64,000 nucleotides of DNA, taken from positions 1,240,001 to 1,304,000 of the forward strand of contig NZ_JBIEKE010000001.1 in NCBI RefSeq assembly GCF_043497005.1. The letters run 5' to 3'. Source of the DNA: Halobacillus_A sp043497005 (lineage in GTDB: Bacteria; Bacillota; Bacilli; Bacillales; Halobacillaceae). The notes beneath the pieces were generated by a model. It was given only the letters and a program-made list of their open reading frames with translations, did no database searches and was not told where the DNA came from. Shown here in pieces: positions 18,113 to 26,008 of the stretch (position 1 is the first letter of the stretch; every line of letters begins with the position of its first letter). The translations under genes and the position numbers were made by a program.

Positions 18113-18141
18113 ATTGTAACGGAAAGGATGAGGATGTACAA
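18113..18141 (-). promoter_or_regulatory. Sigma-A type promoter for hom-thrC-thrB
   Basis: On the minus strand, TTGTAC and TACAAT are separated by exactly 17 bp, about 50 bp before the hom start. The leader is short; no T-box or other riboswitch was seen. Confidence 0.6.
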
Positions 18142-18344
18142 GGTTTATAGAGTAGTATTTTAAAGTTTTTAAATAAGTAGAAAAAATCCAAGACAGTAAA
18201 AAGCAGTTTTAACTGTAATCATTGGAAAAACATCAAAGCTGCACTAATTTGGTGGTTAATCTTTATAAAGAATATAATTATCCTAAAATTGCTATATTTC
18301 TACATTTTTCATGGTTTTTTTACATTATTTTCTTGTGATACCTA
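18142..18344. other. Non-coding spacer between hom and the divergent small gene
   Basis: A/T-rich sequence between the two outward-facing promoters. I see no open reading frame with a ribosome binding site, no strong hairpin with a T-run and no repeat copy. Confidence 0.6.
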
Positions 18345-18373
18345 TTGACTAATTTTCGGAAATATCTTATAAG
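18345..18373 (+). promoter_or_regulatory. Sigma-A type promoter of the 70-residue gene
   Basis: TTGACT and TATAAG are separated by 17 bp, ending about 33 bp before the TTG start. Confidence 0.6.
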
Positions 18374-18406
18374 TAAATATACCTACTAATGAAAGGAGGA
18401 CGAGCA

Positions 18407-18619
18407 TTGAACCATTTTATAAGATCTGCACATATGTATGAAAACTTAGTCACCGGCATTATTGTAGAAATGGGGATCGGAAAAGCAGATGTATTCTTGC
18501 AAGAAGGACTTAAAGCTATACATAAATTTATCGAGATCCATAACGAAGCAAACGTTTATCAACTCACGATGGTTATACAAAATCATTTCCGTTCATTATT
18601 GTCTTCACAAAATGATTGA
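18407..18619 (+). CDS. Small conserved-looking protein of unknown function
   Basis: A 70-residue soluble, mostly helical protein (MYENLVTGIIVEMGIGKADV, FLQEGLKAIHKFIEIHN). I chose the TTG at 18407 because AAAGGAGGA lies at the right distance; the in-frame ATG at 18389 is inside that site. A good promoter precedes it. I do not recognise the family; there is no membrane segment or cysteine motif. It stands alone between the threonine operon and an IDEAL-domain gene. Confidence 0.7.
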   Translation: MNHFIRSAHMYENLVTGIIVEMGIGKADVFLQEGLKAIHKFIEIHNEANVYQLTMVIQNHFRSLLSSQND

Positions 18620-18739
18620 AAAGAAAGAGGCGGCTTAAGCATCTTTATTAATTGGTAAGATTTAAGCTTTATTTTTATGGTCAAATAAGAGATAATAGAA
18701 TAAAATACTGAAAATTCTGATTGTAAGGGGTGGGCGGAA

Positions 18740-19198
18740 GTGTTAACTATAAAAATGTTAAAACCTTATTATGTGAAAGAAGATAAACGGTTCATCCGCG
18801 TTGTTTTAGCCTACCAGTATTTCTCCTTATTTATTGATGATGAATTGTATCAGTTTATCCCTATGGAGTCTCGAGAAATTATTATTGATCGAAAAAGTAA
18901 GCGTGTTCATAATGTGTTTGATATCTTTGTCTTTCAAAGAGGCAAACGAATAGTCTATGTATCCGTAGCTGATTTAATAAAGCTTCCTGAGTTTCTTACA
19001 CACCTGAATTCCATCACTATTCCCTATGAGGCGGAAAAGATTGAGAAACCTAAAGATCCAGCATATAGTCAGTTAGAAGAAATAATTGCGGATATGGAAA
19101 AAGAGAACTTAAGGCGTCTTATCAATAGAGCAATCGATCGCTCGGATAAGAAAGCGTTTACCGAGTTATCAGATGTATGGAATGAGGAGTATTGTTAA
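18740..19198 (+). CDS. IDEAL domain-containing protein
   Basis: A 152-residue cytoplasmic protein. The N-terminal 110 residues are beta-rich (KEDKRFIRVVLAYQYFSLFI). The C-terminal 40 residues, LRRLINRAIDRSDKKAFTEL, match the short IDEAL motif found at the C-terminus of several Bacillales proteins such as the YpiB type. The role is unknown; in other IDEAL proteins the motif is thought to mediate protein interaction. The GTG start lies behind a G-rich Shine-Dalgarno stretch; an ATG four codons later is an alternative. Composite repeat copy 4 follows directly. Confidence 0.65.
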   Translation: MLTIKMLKPYYVKEDKRFIRVVLAYQYFSLFIDDELYQFIPMESREIIIDRKSKRVHNVFDIFVFQRGKRIVYVSVADLIKLPEFLTHLNSITIPYEAEKIEKPKDPAYSQLEEIIADMEKENLRRLINRAIDRSDKKAFTELSDVWNEEYC

Positions 19199-19200
19199 CA

Positions 19201-19360
19201 GGACCACAAAACTGAATAAAGAATAAAATAATCCGAACGATTCTAAGAAATCAGTTCGGATTATTTATATTACAGTGAAGGTACGCTGTACTTTTAAAAC
19301 TCTGCGCTTTCCTGCGGGTCTTCGACTCATGCTGTTTCCACAGGAGTCTTCGCATTTTAC
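19201..19360 (+). repeat. Composite repeat copy 4
   Basis: It begins 2 bp after the IDEAL gene stop with ACAAAACTGAATAAAG, followed by the hairpin AATAATCCGAAC...GTTCGGATTATT. The distal arm GCGGGTCTTCGACTC ... CCACAGGAGTCTTCGCATTTT is also found in copy 5, although the middle is degenerate. The remaining sequence up to 19563 holds only the promoter region of the SinR-like gene. Confidence 0.8.
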
Positions 19361-19563
19361 CTACACCTATAAGCCGTGTTAATACGAATGTTTGTTTATC
19401 GCCATTCTATTTTTATATGTAGTAAGTCAAAAAATGTTCTCTATTAAGAAAAAACACCTTCCATTTCTTATTATTATCCGATATACTAACAATATAATTC
19501 TTTATTAAGAACGATTTTGTGTAATTTAGATACAATTAATGATAATTGAAGGGAGGAAATACG

Positions 19564-19788
19564 GTGGATTCCATTGGAGAACGTATAAGAAAACTTCGTT
19601 TAGGCAAGGGACTTTCAGTTAACCAATTTGCAAACCTTTCCGGAGTATCGAAGTCATATATAAGCAATATTGAAAGAGGCGTTCAAAAAAACCCTTCTTT
19701 AAGTGTAATGAGAAAGTTAGCTAATACGTTAGATGTTTCTCTTGAAGATCTACTGGCACACGTTAACGAACAGCATAAAGCAAAATAA
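19564..19788 (+). CDS. SinR-like XRE repressor consisting of the HTH domain only
   Basis: A 74-residue XRE-family DNA-binding protein. It aligns with the B. subtilis SinR HTH domain: IGERIRKLRLGKGLSVNQFA, SGVSKSYISNIERG, and the NPSL helix. SinR itself is 111 residues and ends in a dimerisation/SinI-binding domain; that part is missing here. A SinI-like domain is instead encoded as a separate short gene 20 bp downstream in another frame. The GTG at 19564 has GGGAGG seven bases upstream; the TTG at 19546 is within that site. It likely represses matrix or lifestyle genes, by analogy only. Confidence 0.8.
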   Translation: MDSIGERIRKLRLGKGLSVNQFANLSGVSKSYISNIERGVQKNPSLSVMRKLANTLDVSLEDLLAHVNEQHKAK

Positions 19789-19808
19789 AATAATGAAAGA
19801 GGTTATGA

Positions 19809-19916
19809 ATGACGTATAAGGATCTTGATAGAGAATGGATATTTCTATTAAAAGAGACTAAACGAACGTGGACCGCACTTGAAGAAATTCGATGGTTTTT
19901 GAAAGAAAAGAGTTGA
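19809..19916 (+). CDS. SinI-like antirepressor microprotein (A)
   Basis: A 35-residue protein, LDREWIFLLKETKRTWTALE then EIRWFLKEKS, matching the core of SinI and of the SinR C-terminal domain (B. subtilis SinI: LDQEWVELMVEAKEANISPE). The ribosome binding site AAAGAGG is eight bases before the ATG. It lies 20 bp after the SinR-like HTH gene, in the opposite order from B. subtilis sinI-sinR. It could act as an antirepressor of its neighbour or supply the dimerisation domain that the neighbour lacks. It is too short for many gene callers. Confidence 0.72.
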   Translation: MTYKDLDREWIFLLKETKRTWTALEEIRWFLKEKS

Positions 19917-19923
19917 TGCCTGC

Positions 19924-20517
19924 ATGCAGAGAAAGACTGTTTTTACAAGGCTGGCAGCTCGGCCAAATTTTAAAGTTTCCTCTCCACCCCCTGTTCTTTT
20001 CTATAATGGGGTAACTTGTCACTTAAACACGTTGGTTCATCAATTTTCTCAATTAACAACGAAGCCCGATTATCAGATTGTAAGTAATGCTGGACAGGTC
20101 TATGCTTCCAGCGAAAGAAATAGATTCAAAGAAGAAGAGATGTTTGCAGTAAGTGGTGACAGCTCTCCTTTATCGTATTTACAGGCATCTGTGTGTTATC
20201 ACGAATTAAAGAGATATAGTGAAGACAATTCTAGCGATTGGCAGGTCGATCAAATCATTGATGACTTCCTAATTTCCCGCTTTCAAGAAATACACTTATG
20301 GCCTTTCTGTTTACAAATGAATGGGTGGAACCCTATATTTTTCTATGACCTGTTAGATCATCCAGTTGTTATTTTTTATACGTATCATAGTGATGTTTGT
20401 TCTTATGTGTTAAAGCATACTCATCGTTTTGCTCATACATCTTATCATCAAAAGGTGGATAGTAAAGTAGAACTTACTGGGGAAAATTACTCTATTTCCT
20501 GGAAGAGGTTGTCATAA
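19924..20517 (+). CDS. Hypothetical protein, third gene of the SinR-like operon
   Basis: 197 residues, unrecognised. It begins 7 bp after the SinI-like stop and has only a weak ribosome binding site, suggesting coupled translation. The protein is soluble, rich in aromatic residues and histidine, with several Phe/Tyr/His clusters (HLWPFCLQMNGWNPIFFYDL; YHSDVCSYVLKHTHRFAHTS). There is no signal peptide, membrane helix or known catalytic motif. Position suggests a link to the regulator pair. Confidence 0.6.
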   Translation: MQRKTVFTRLAARPNFKVSSPPPVLFYNGVTCHLNTLVHQFSQLTTKPDYQIVSNAGQVYASSERNRFKEEEMFAVSGDSSPLSYLQASVCYHELKRYSEDNSSDWQVDQIIDDFLISRFQEIHLWPFCLQMNGWNPIFFYDLLDHPVVIFYTYHSDVCSYVLKHTHRFAHTSYHQKVDSKVELTGENYSISWKRLS

Positions 20518-20678
20518 TGCTTGATTTAAGGCTTTATAAACATATTCGAGTTATTTTTACAATATCTTCACCTCAAATAAAGTAAATAATTGATAAATTG
20601 TTAAAAAAATCTGATAAAATTACAAAACAATTATTATAATAGACGATATAATAGGCGTAGTTATATAGGGATAGGGCA

Positions 20679-20730
20679 GGGGGCTTACATACTAAAAATA
20701 GTAGAAGCTCCCGTAATTTAAACGGGGAGG
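20679..20730 (+). promoter_or_regulatory. Leader with two mutually exclusive hairpins before SinI-like gene B
   Basis: Hairpin 1 pairs GGGGGCTT (20679-20686) with AAGCTCCC (20705-20712) plus an inner TACTA/TAGTA stem with an AAAA loop. Hairpin 2 pairs CTCCCGT (20708-20714) with ACGGGGAG (20722-20729), which covers the Shine-Dalgarno GGGGAGG at 20724-20730. The segment AGCTCCC is shared, so only one can form. This is the layout of a translational switch, with hairpin 1 leaving the site free. No known riboswitch class is recognised. Confidence 0.6.
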
Positions 20731-20737
20731 TTCATCT

Positions 20738-20866
20738 ATGATGAAGGCGATTCCTGATGTGAAAACGTTAGATGCAGAGTGGGTAAGATTGGTGAAAGAA
20801 GCAAGAGACATGGGGCTGTCAATTGAAGAGGTAAAAGAATTTATTAGAAAAACGAGCTTTCATTAA
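20738..20866 (+). CDS. SinI-like antirepressor microprotein (B)
   Basis: A 42-residue protein with the SinI core LDAEWVRLVKEAREMGLSIE followed by EVKEFIRK, closer to SinI than the copy at 19809. GGGGAGG is seven bases before the ATG. The gene sits alone between the 197-residue hypothetical gene and an AraC-type regulator and is followed by a short hairpin (TCAGCTGCCGGCTGA). Its leader can fold into alternative hairpins. It probably binds and titrates a SinR-type repressor. Confidence 0.78.
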   Translation: MMKAIPDVKTLDAEWVRLVKEARDMGLSIEEVKEFIRKTSFH

Positions 20867-20867
20867 C

Positions 20868-20893
20868 ATCAGCTGCCGGCTGATGTTATTTTT
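20868..20893 (+). terminator. Terminator after SinI-like gene B
   Basis: ACATCAGC and GCTGATGT pair around TGCCG or similar and are followed by TATTTTTTT. Confidence 0.75.
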
Positions 20894-20931
20894 TTGAAAT
20901 TCCGTTATAGTAGAGAAAAGGAGGGAACAAA

Positions 20932-22152
20932 ATGAACTCAGGTCATTTTGAATTGTTCGATTTACTTAGGGATTGTTCCAATTCTTTTCAAACTCCTATT
21001 TTAGTTTTTAATAATAATGAAAAGCTGATTCGTCACTTCCCCGATCAATTTCATCGGCCTCCGAAAATTTTTCATAAGGAATTTTATCAACGCTTAAGAG
21101 ATAGTAAGAATCACCCTTTTCAACTGCAATTATTTTCAGATATATATTATCAATATTTCTTTTTTTATCCCGTTAAAAATTATATAGGCGAATTTACATA
21201 CATCGGAATCGGTCCTTATCTTATGCAAGAAATAGGAAGGTTTCAAGTGCGTAAAATGCTTGTGCTATATGGTATGGACTTTTCATATGAAGGGGAGACC
21301 GTCGAATATTTTAGTAAACTTCCAATTATTGATATAAAAAAATTAGAATCCATGGAACGTCTGCTGAACACATTACTTCCCGGGAAAACTGAAAGTCGGT
21401 CCATAGGACAGCTTCCTAATGAAGAATGGGAGGATTACCGAGAGTTTAAAAGCAACCATTTGAATGCTGAATTTTCTCGCCACCTCTTGGAGCTAAACGA
21501 GAACTTCAACCGTTATTTCAAGCAAGGGGATGGAAGAGCACTTAAAGAATATCAAAAATTACGTCGGTCATCGCTTTTTCCCCTCGGGAATGGAAATGCT
21601 GTACGGTCTGCGAAAAACAATATTATAACATTAATCTCAAAGTTAACTAGAATTGCAATTGAAGAAGGGATAGCCAAAGGAGAAGCTTTCTCTTTGCATG
21701 ATTTCTATATTAACTATTTGGAATCGAAAGAGGATACAGAAGAGCTTGCACTTTTAGAGCTAAAGATTGTACAAGCCTATTTAAATGTTATGAAGCAAAG
21801 GACGCAAAATAGTCTTATCTCCCCCCTGGTTCATCGAGCGAAAAACTACATCTACCAAAACTTAACGGAAGAGATTAATTTAAAAATTATTGCTGAGGAG
21901 CTTCATGTCAACCCTAATTACTTGTCCAGCGTTTTTAATAAGGATACCGGTGTTTCTATTACCACGTATATCAACGAGCAGCGGGTAAAGGAAGCGAAAG
22001 AACTTTTAACAAATACACAATATTCACTCATGGAAATTAGTATATTGTTAGGGTATAACAGTCAAAGCTATTTTACCCGCGTATTTAAAAAACATGAAGG
22101 AATGAGCCCGAAAGATTTTCGCCAGAAATTGCAGTCTGCCCATTTACTATAA
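20932..22152 (+). CDS. AraC/YesN-type transcriptional regulator
   Basis: A 406-residue regulator with a C-terminal pair of AraC HTH motifs (about 300-400): INLKIIAEELHVNPNYLSSV, then LTNTQYSLMEISILLGYNSQ, then SYFTRVFKKHEGMSPKDFR. The N-terminal 280 residues are a ligand or signal domain without an obvious response-regulator receiver. An N-terminal region like this occurs in orphan YesN-type regulators. Targets are unknown. AAAGGAGGG precedes the ATG. The downstream VanZ-family gene is 96 bp away. Confidence 0.85.
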   Translation: MNSGHFELFDLLRDCSNSFQTPILVFNNNEKLIRHFPDQFHRPPKIFHKEFYQRLRDSKNHPFQLQLFSDIYYQYFFFYPVKNYIGEFTYIGIGPYLMQEIGRFQVRKMLVLYGMDFSYEGETVEYFSKLPIIDIKKLESMERLLNTLLPGKTESRSIGQLPNEEWEDYREFKSNHLNAEFSRHLLELNENFNRYFKQGDGRALKEYQKLRRSSLFPLGNGNAVRSAKNNIITLISKLTRIAIEEGIAKGEAFSLHDFYINYLESKEDTEELALLELKIVQAYLNVMKQRTQNSLISPLVHRAKNYIYQNLTEEINLKIIAEELHVNPNYLSSVFNKDTGVSITTYINEQRVKEAKELLTNTQYSLMEISILLGYNSQSYFTRVFKKHEGMSPKDFRQKLQSAHLL

Positions 22153-22248
22153 CTCCCGTAGAGATTTTTTGATTTTTTAGAAAAAATATGTAATATTACA
22201 ACGAATTATGTTAAAATAAAACAATATTTATATGTTATGAGGATCGAT

Positions 22249-22755
22249 ATGAAAAAGTTCGGATATTGGATTCCTTCTCTGTTGTGGATGGGAATGATCT
22301 ATTATTCTTCTTCAACACCATATGAAAAGCAAGATGTGAGACCACTGCTGGGTAGTTGGTTTAATCTCTCCTGGTTAACCCCTTTCGTAGAAGGAATTAC
22401 CTTTACATACCACAATCAAGAAGTAAGTGTCGCAGCACAAGGTATAGAGGGATTTATCGAATTCTTTATTAGAAAAGGCGCTCACATTGGCGTGTTTTTT
22501 ATTTTAACTTTACTACTTTATACTGCCTTGCGTCACTCCTTTCGTAAAGGAAAGAGATTGTGTGCTATAGCATGGTTTTTAACTCTTTTTTATGCTGTAT
22601 TTGATGAACTTCATCAAGGTCTTACACCAAACCGTACGCCTTATGTTGGAGATGTTGTATTAGATGCCCTGGGAGGAAGTATGGCAGTTTTAGCCATTTT
22701 TTTATGGGAAAAAAGGATTACCGACGAAAAAAGAAGTTTAATCTCGAATGATTAA
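22249..22755 (+). CDS. VanZ-family membrane protein
   Basis: A 168-residue membrane protein with about four helices. Typical VanZ features are WMGMIYYSSSTPYEKQDVRP at the N-terminus, a KGAHIGVFF helix, and FDELHQGLTPNRTPYVGDVV before the last helix. VanZ proteins give low-level teicoplanin resistance in enterococci; chromosomal relatives in Bacillaceae are common and of unclear role. I chose the ATG at 22249 (GAGGAT upstream) over 22237. Confidence 0.85.
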   Translation: MKKFGYWIPSLLWMGMIYYSSSTPYEKQDVRPLLGSWFNLSWLTPFVEGITFTYHNQEVSVAAQGIEGFIEFFIRKGAHIGVFFILTLLLYTALRHSFRKGKRLCAIAWFLTLFYAVFDELHQGLTPNRTPYVGDVVLDALGGSMAVLAIFLWEKRITDEKRSLISND

Positions 22756-22797
22756 GGAATATAGGATTATAACAGAAAAATAGAAAAGGTGGGGGCA

Positions 22798-22917
22798 ATG
22801 ACAAAATCAGAAGAATTAAAAGAACTTTTGCAATCTATTATTCAACAGACGGAGAATTCCGAATTAGCATCTTCTCAAGATGTGATTAATCGAATCATTC
22901 AACAACTTCAAACATAA
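22798..22917 (+). CDS. Small hypothetical protein
   Basis: A 39-residue, polar, helical microprotein (SEELKELLQSIIQQTENSEL). It has an AGGTGGGGG stretch just before the ATG and a clean terminator 7 bp after its stop, so it looks like a real short transcript or the last gene after the VanZ gene. The Gln-rich heptad-like pattern suggests a short coiled coil. Unrecognised. Confidence 0.5.
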   Translation: MTKSEELKELLQSIIQQTENSELASSQDVINRIIQQLQT

Positions 22918-22923
22918 ACAGTA

Positions 22924-22948
22924 AGAGCAGAAAAACTGCTCTTTTTTT
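22924..22948 (+). terminator. Rho-independent terminator
   Basis: AGAGCAG-aaaaa-CTGCTCT followed by seven T: a textbook terminator. Confidence 0.9.
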
Positions 22949-23034
22949 ACACCCAATTCCCCTCGTAAACGCTTTAATGTGATATAATTTTTTCCATACA
23001 TAGTTAAAATTCTTATAGTAAAGGGATGATAAAT

Positions 23035-24750
23035 ATGAGCTGGTACCAGGAATATGAACGTTGGAATACTTTCACCTCTTTAGACCCGACTCTAAAAAAA
23101 GAGCTAGAACTCTTGCAACAAGATGAGCAGTCATTAGAGGACGCTTATTACAAAAACTTAGAGTTTGGTACAGGTGGTATGCGTGGGAAACTCGGACCTG
23201 GAACAAACCGTATGAATATTTATACCGTTAGGCGAGCGGCTGAGGGTCTTGCTTCATATGTAGAAAGTCTTTCAGGACAGTCTAAAGGTGTTGTTATTGC
23301 CTATGATTCAAGGTATATGTCAAAGGAGTTTTCAGTGGAAGCTGCTAAAGTGTTAGGCCGCCACGGCATTCTAACCTACGTTTTTTCTTCATTAAGACCA
23401 ACTCCTGAATTATCATTTGCTGTTCGTTATTTAGGAGCAGCAGCTGGAGTAGTTGTTACCGCAAGCCATAACCCACCTCAATATAATGGATTTAAAGCCT
23501 ATAATTCGGATGGAGGTCAGCTTCCCCTCGAAGAAGCAGCTACTGTAATCGACATGGTGAATAGAGTGGAAAACGAACTGGAGGTAGAAGTCGCTGATCA
23601 AGCAGATTTAGAAGCTTCAGGCCTTTTGAAATGGATAGACAGCGAAGTGGATCAGGCTTACCTTGAAAAATTAAAAGAAGTTAATGTGAATCCTGAATTA
23701 TCTCAGTTTGCCGGTGATTTAAGTGTCGTTTTTACACCACTTCACGGTACAGCTCAAATGCTTGTCGAAAAAGGTCTTCAACAAATGGGCATTACCAATC
23801 TTCATACAGTTGAAGAGCAAGCAGTGCCAGATCCTGAATTCAGTACGGTTGCTTCTCCTAACCCAGAAGAACACCAGGCTTTTGAACTTGCTATTGAGAA
23901 AGGGAAGCAGCTTGGTTCAGACGTATTAATCGCTACGGATCCAGATGCAGACAGGCTCGGCATTGCCGTTCCTAATGCTGCTGGTGAATATCAGGTACTG
24001 ACTGGTAATCAGACAGGGGCTCTATTGCTTGATTATCTACTATCTCAGTCTGAGCATATTCCGGAAAATGGAATCGTTATTAAAACCATTGTAACTTCCG
24101 AGTTTGGGAGAGTTATCGCCGATCATTACGGAGTAAGCAGCCTTGATACATTAACTGGTTTTAAATTTATCGGTGAAAAGATTAAAGAATATGAAGAAAC
24201 GAATCAGCATTCTTTCCTTTTCGGCTATGAAGAAAGCTATGGCTATCTTGTAAAAGACTTCGCACGCGATAAAGATGCGGTCCAAGCAACAGTATTAGCT
24301 GCTGAAGTAGCTGCGTACTGGAAGTCTAAAGGTAAGACGTTACTTGAAGCTTTAAAAGGTCTTTATGAAAAACACGGCTTTTTCCTGGAGGATCTTCAAT
24401 CGTTAACGATGGAAGGAAAATCGGGCTCTGAACAAATTGATAAGATCATGAATGACTTCAGACAGAATCCTTTGACGAAGGCAGGAGACCTTGAGGTTAT
24501 AGCGGTGGAGGATTACACTACATCTGAACGGAACAAGAAGGATGGTTCTGTGGAAACAATTGAATTACCTAAAGCAAATGTTTTAAAATTCATACTGGAG
24601 AACGACAGCTGGTTCTGTCTGCGTCCTTCAGGAACTGAACCAAAAATTAAATTTTATTATGGAGTGAAGACTAGTTCCGGTGAAGAAAGTCGCAGGCTTC
24701 TTGATTCAGTTAAACAGTCAGTAAACGAACAAATTAATGAAAGTGTTTAA
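23035..24750 (+). CDS. pgcA: Phospho-sugar mutase, alpha-phosphoglucomutase (PgcA type)
   Basis: A 571-residue alpha-D-phosphohexomutase that interconverts glucose-6-P and glucose-1-P. The phosphoserine loop is VVTASHNPPQYNGFK (near residue 145), the metal loop ATDPDADRLG (near 305), the sugar loop GYEESYGYL (near 400) and the phosphate loop RPSGTEPKIKFYY near the C-terminus. In B. subtilis PgcA supplies UDP-glucose precursor for teichoic acid decoration and glycolipid anchors, which fits its place at the head of the envelope-polymer region. The ATG at 23035 is preferred over 23026 from the AAAGGG position. Confidence 0.93.
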   Translation: MSWYQEYERWNTFTSLDPTLKKELELLQQDEQSLEDAYYKNLEFGTGGMRGKLGPGTNRMNIYTVRRAAEGLASYVESLSGQSKGVVIAYDSRYMSKEFSVEAAKVLGRHGILTYVFSSLRPTPELSFAVRYLGAAAGVVVTASHNPPQYNGFKAYNSDGGQLPLEEAATVIDMVNRVENELEVEVADQADLEASGLLKWIDSEVDQAYLEKLKEVNVNPELSQFAGDLSVVFTPLHGTAQMLVEKGLQQMGITNLHTVEEQAVPDPEFSTVASPNPEEHQAFELAIEKGKQLGSDVLIATDPDADRLGIAVPNAAGEYQVLTGNQTGALLLDYLLSQSEHIPENGIVIKTIVTSEFGRVIADHYGVSSLDTLTGFKFIGEKIKEYEETNQHSFLFGYEESYGYLVKDFARDKDAVQATVLAAEVAAYWKSKGKTLLEALKGLYEKHGFFLEDLQSLTMEGKSGSEQIDKIMNDFRQNPLTKAGDLEVIAVEDYTTSERNKKDGSVETIELPKANVLKFILENDSWFCLRPSGTEPKIKFYYGVKTSSGEESRRLLDSVKQSVNEQINESV

Positions 24751-24752
24751 AA

Positions 24753-24780
24753 GGTCCCGCTTACCGGGGCTTCTTTTTTG
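24753..24780 (+). terminator. Weak terminator after pgcA
   Basis: A short GC-rich inverted repeat (GTCCCGCTTACCGGGGC) followed by TTCTTTTTT. Confidence 0.5.
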
Positions 24781-24839
24781 CTCAAATTTAATAGAAATTC
24801 TCAAATTTATAGGGATGCAGAGAATCAAGTGGTCACGTA

Positions 24840-24848
24840 TGATATAAT
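24840..24848 (+). promoter_or_regulatory. Extended -10 element before the first tagO-like gene
   Basis: TGATATAAT is a perfect extended -10, about 53 bp before the ATG at 24902. The -35 is not clear. Confidence 0.5.
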
Positions 24849-24901
24849 GATACACGGATGAATTTTGAGGGGTTTCCCTTGTGGATTAAGCGAGGATTAT
24901 T

Positions 24902-26005
24902 ATGAATATATATATAGATATAGCCATAGCGCTTTTACTATCTATGGCTGCAAGTTATTTACTAGTATTTCCTGTCATTAAACTAGCGAGAAAATGGCGG
25001 ATGATGGATCACCCGGAAGCACGAAAAATACATGCCGTCATTACACCGCGAATGGGTGGACTTGCTATATTTGGCGGAGTAACAGCTGGAATGCTGTATA
25101 TTAGGCCTGACATACAATATTGGACAGCTATTAGTTTAGGTGCCGTTATCATAGTATTAACGGGCTTATTAGATGATCGTTATCAAATTAAACCTTTAAT
25201 GAAACTAGGGGGACAAGTTCTAGCTGCCTCAGTCCTTATTTTTTCTGGATTACAGGTGGATATTTTGACGATCCCTTTTATCGGTATGATCCCATTAAGT
25301 GATCCTATTAGTATTGTCTTATCGTTTTTTTGGATTATTGGGATAACCAATGCCATTAATTTAATCGATGGACTGGATGGACTGGCTACAGGTGTAACCA
25401 CTATCTCACTTATTAGTATCTCCATAATGGCACTTGCTCTGGAGCCTCAAATTGCAATTGTTTACATCTGTGTGGTCTTAATAGGGAGCAATATAGGCTT
25501 TCTATTTCATAACTTCTATCCGGCTAAAATTTATATGGGAGATTCAGGTTCTTTGTTTCTCGGTTATTCGATGGCGGTAATATCTATGGTAGGTTTGTTT
25601 AAAAATGTAACACTGTTCAGTTTCATTATACCTATCATCGTTCTGGCCATACCTCTTTTTGATACACTGTTTTCTATCTTGAGACGGTTTATAAATAATC
25701 AGAAAATCATGATGCCAGATAATAAGCACATTCATTATCAAATTTTGGCTGCAGGCTTTAGTCATAGAGCTACTGTACTTATCATTTATGGATTTAGTGC
25801 ATTATTTGGTTTTCTGGCTATTCTATTTTCTCTTACGTCTTTTGGTATTTCGTTAGGAATTACTTTTCTGCTTCTCTTCTTAATCCACCTATTTGCTGAA
25901 ATGACGGGTGTTGTTCAAAAGGGGAAACGACCGGTTATTGAATTATTGCAAAAAATATTCTGGAGAAAGAAAGCGAAAAACAGTCAAAAGCAAGAAGGAG
26001 ATTGA
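24902..26005 (+). CDS. Undecaprenyl-phosphate N-acetylglucosaminyl 1-phosphate transferase (TagO type), copy 1
   Basis: A 367-residue polyprenyl-phosphate sugar-1-phosphate transferase with about 11 helices. Motifs of the MraY/WecA/TagO family are DHPEARKIHAVITPRMGGLA (residues 36-55), LLDDRYQI near 90, NAINLIDGLDGLATG near 150 and FHNFYPAKIYMGDSGSLFLG near 205. A cytoplasmic histidine loop, MMPDNKHIHYQ, lies near 275. It starts wall teichoic acid or another undecaprenyl-linked polymer by attaching GlcNAc-1-P. A second TagO-type gene lies at 44576, so which one serves teichoic acid is undecided. Confidence 0.88.
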   Translation: MNIYIDIAIALLLSMAASYLLVFPVIKLARKWRMMDHPEARKIHAVITPRMGGLAIFGGVTAGMLYIRPDIQYWTAISLGAVIIVLTGLLDDRYQIKPLMKLGGQVLAASVLIFSGLQVDILTIPFIGMIPLSDPISIVLSFFWIIGITNAINLIDGLDGLATGVTTISLISISIMALALEPQIAIVYICVVLIGSNIGFLFHNFYPAKIYMGDSGSLFLGYSMAVISMVGLFKNVTLFSFIIPIIVLAIPLFDTLFSILRRFINNQKIMMPDNKHIHYQILAAGFSHRATVLIIYGFSALFGFLAILFSLTSFGISLGITFLLLFLIHLFAEMTGVVQKGKRPVIELLQKIFWRKKAKNSQKQEGD

Positions 26006-26008
26006 TTA

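Noticed and set aside
18061..18406. T-box or other amino acid riboswitch before hom
   Set aside because: The promoter lies only about 50 bp from the start, and no specifier-type stem, T-box motif or terminator is present.
19789..19808. SinI-like gene A as a plain frameshift of a full-length SinR
   Set aside because: It has its own ATG and AAAGAGG at proper spacing and the upstream gene ends with a normal polar tail; the frameshift idea is kept as an alternative in the finding.
20650..20735. A c-di-GMP riboswitch before SinI-like gene B, as for gene C
   Set aside because: The GACGCAAA and GCCGGGT blocks and a GAAA-capped P2 are absent; only alternative hairpins are seen.
22969..22983. cre site before pgcA (GTAAACGCTTTAA)
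   Set aside because: It has more mismatches than the site at 9465, including the end positions of the consensus.
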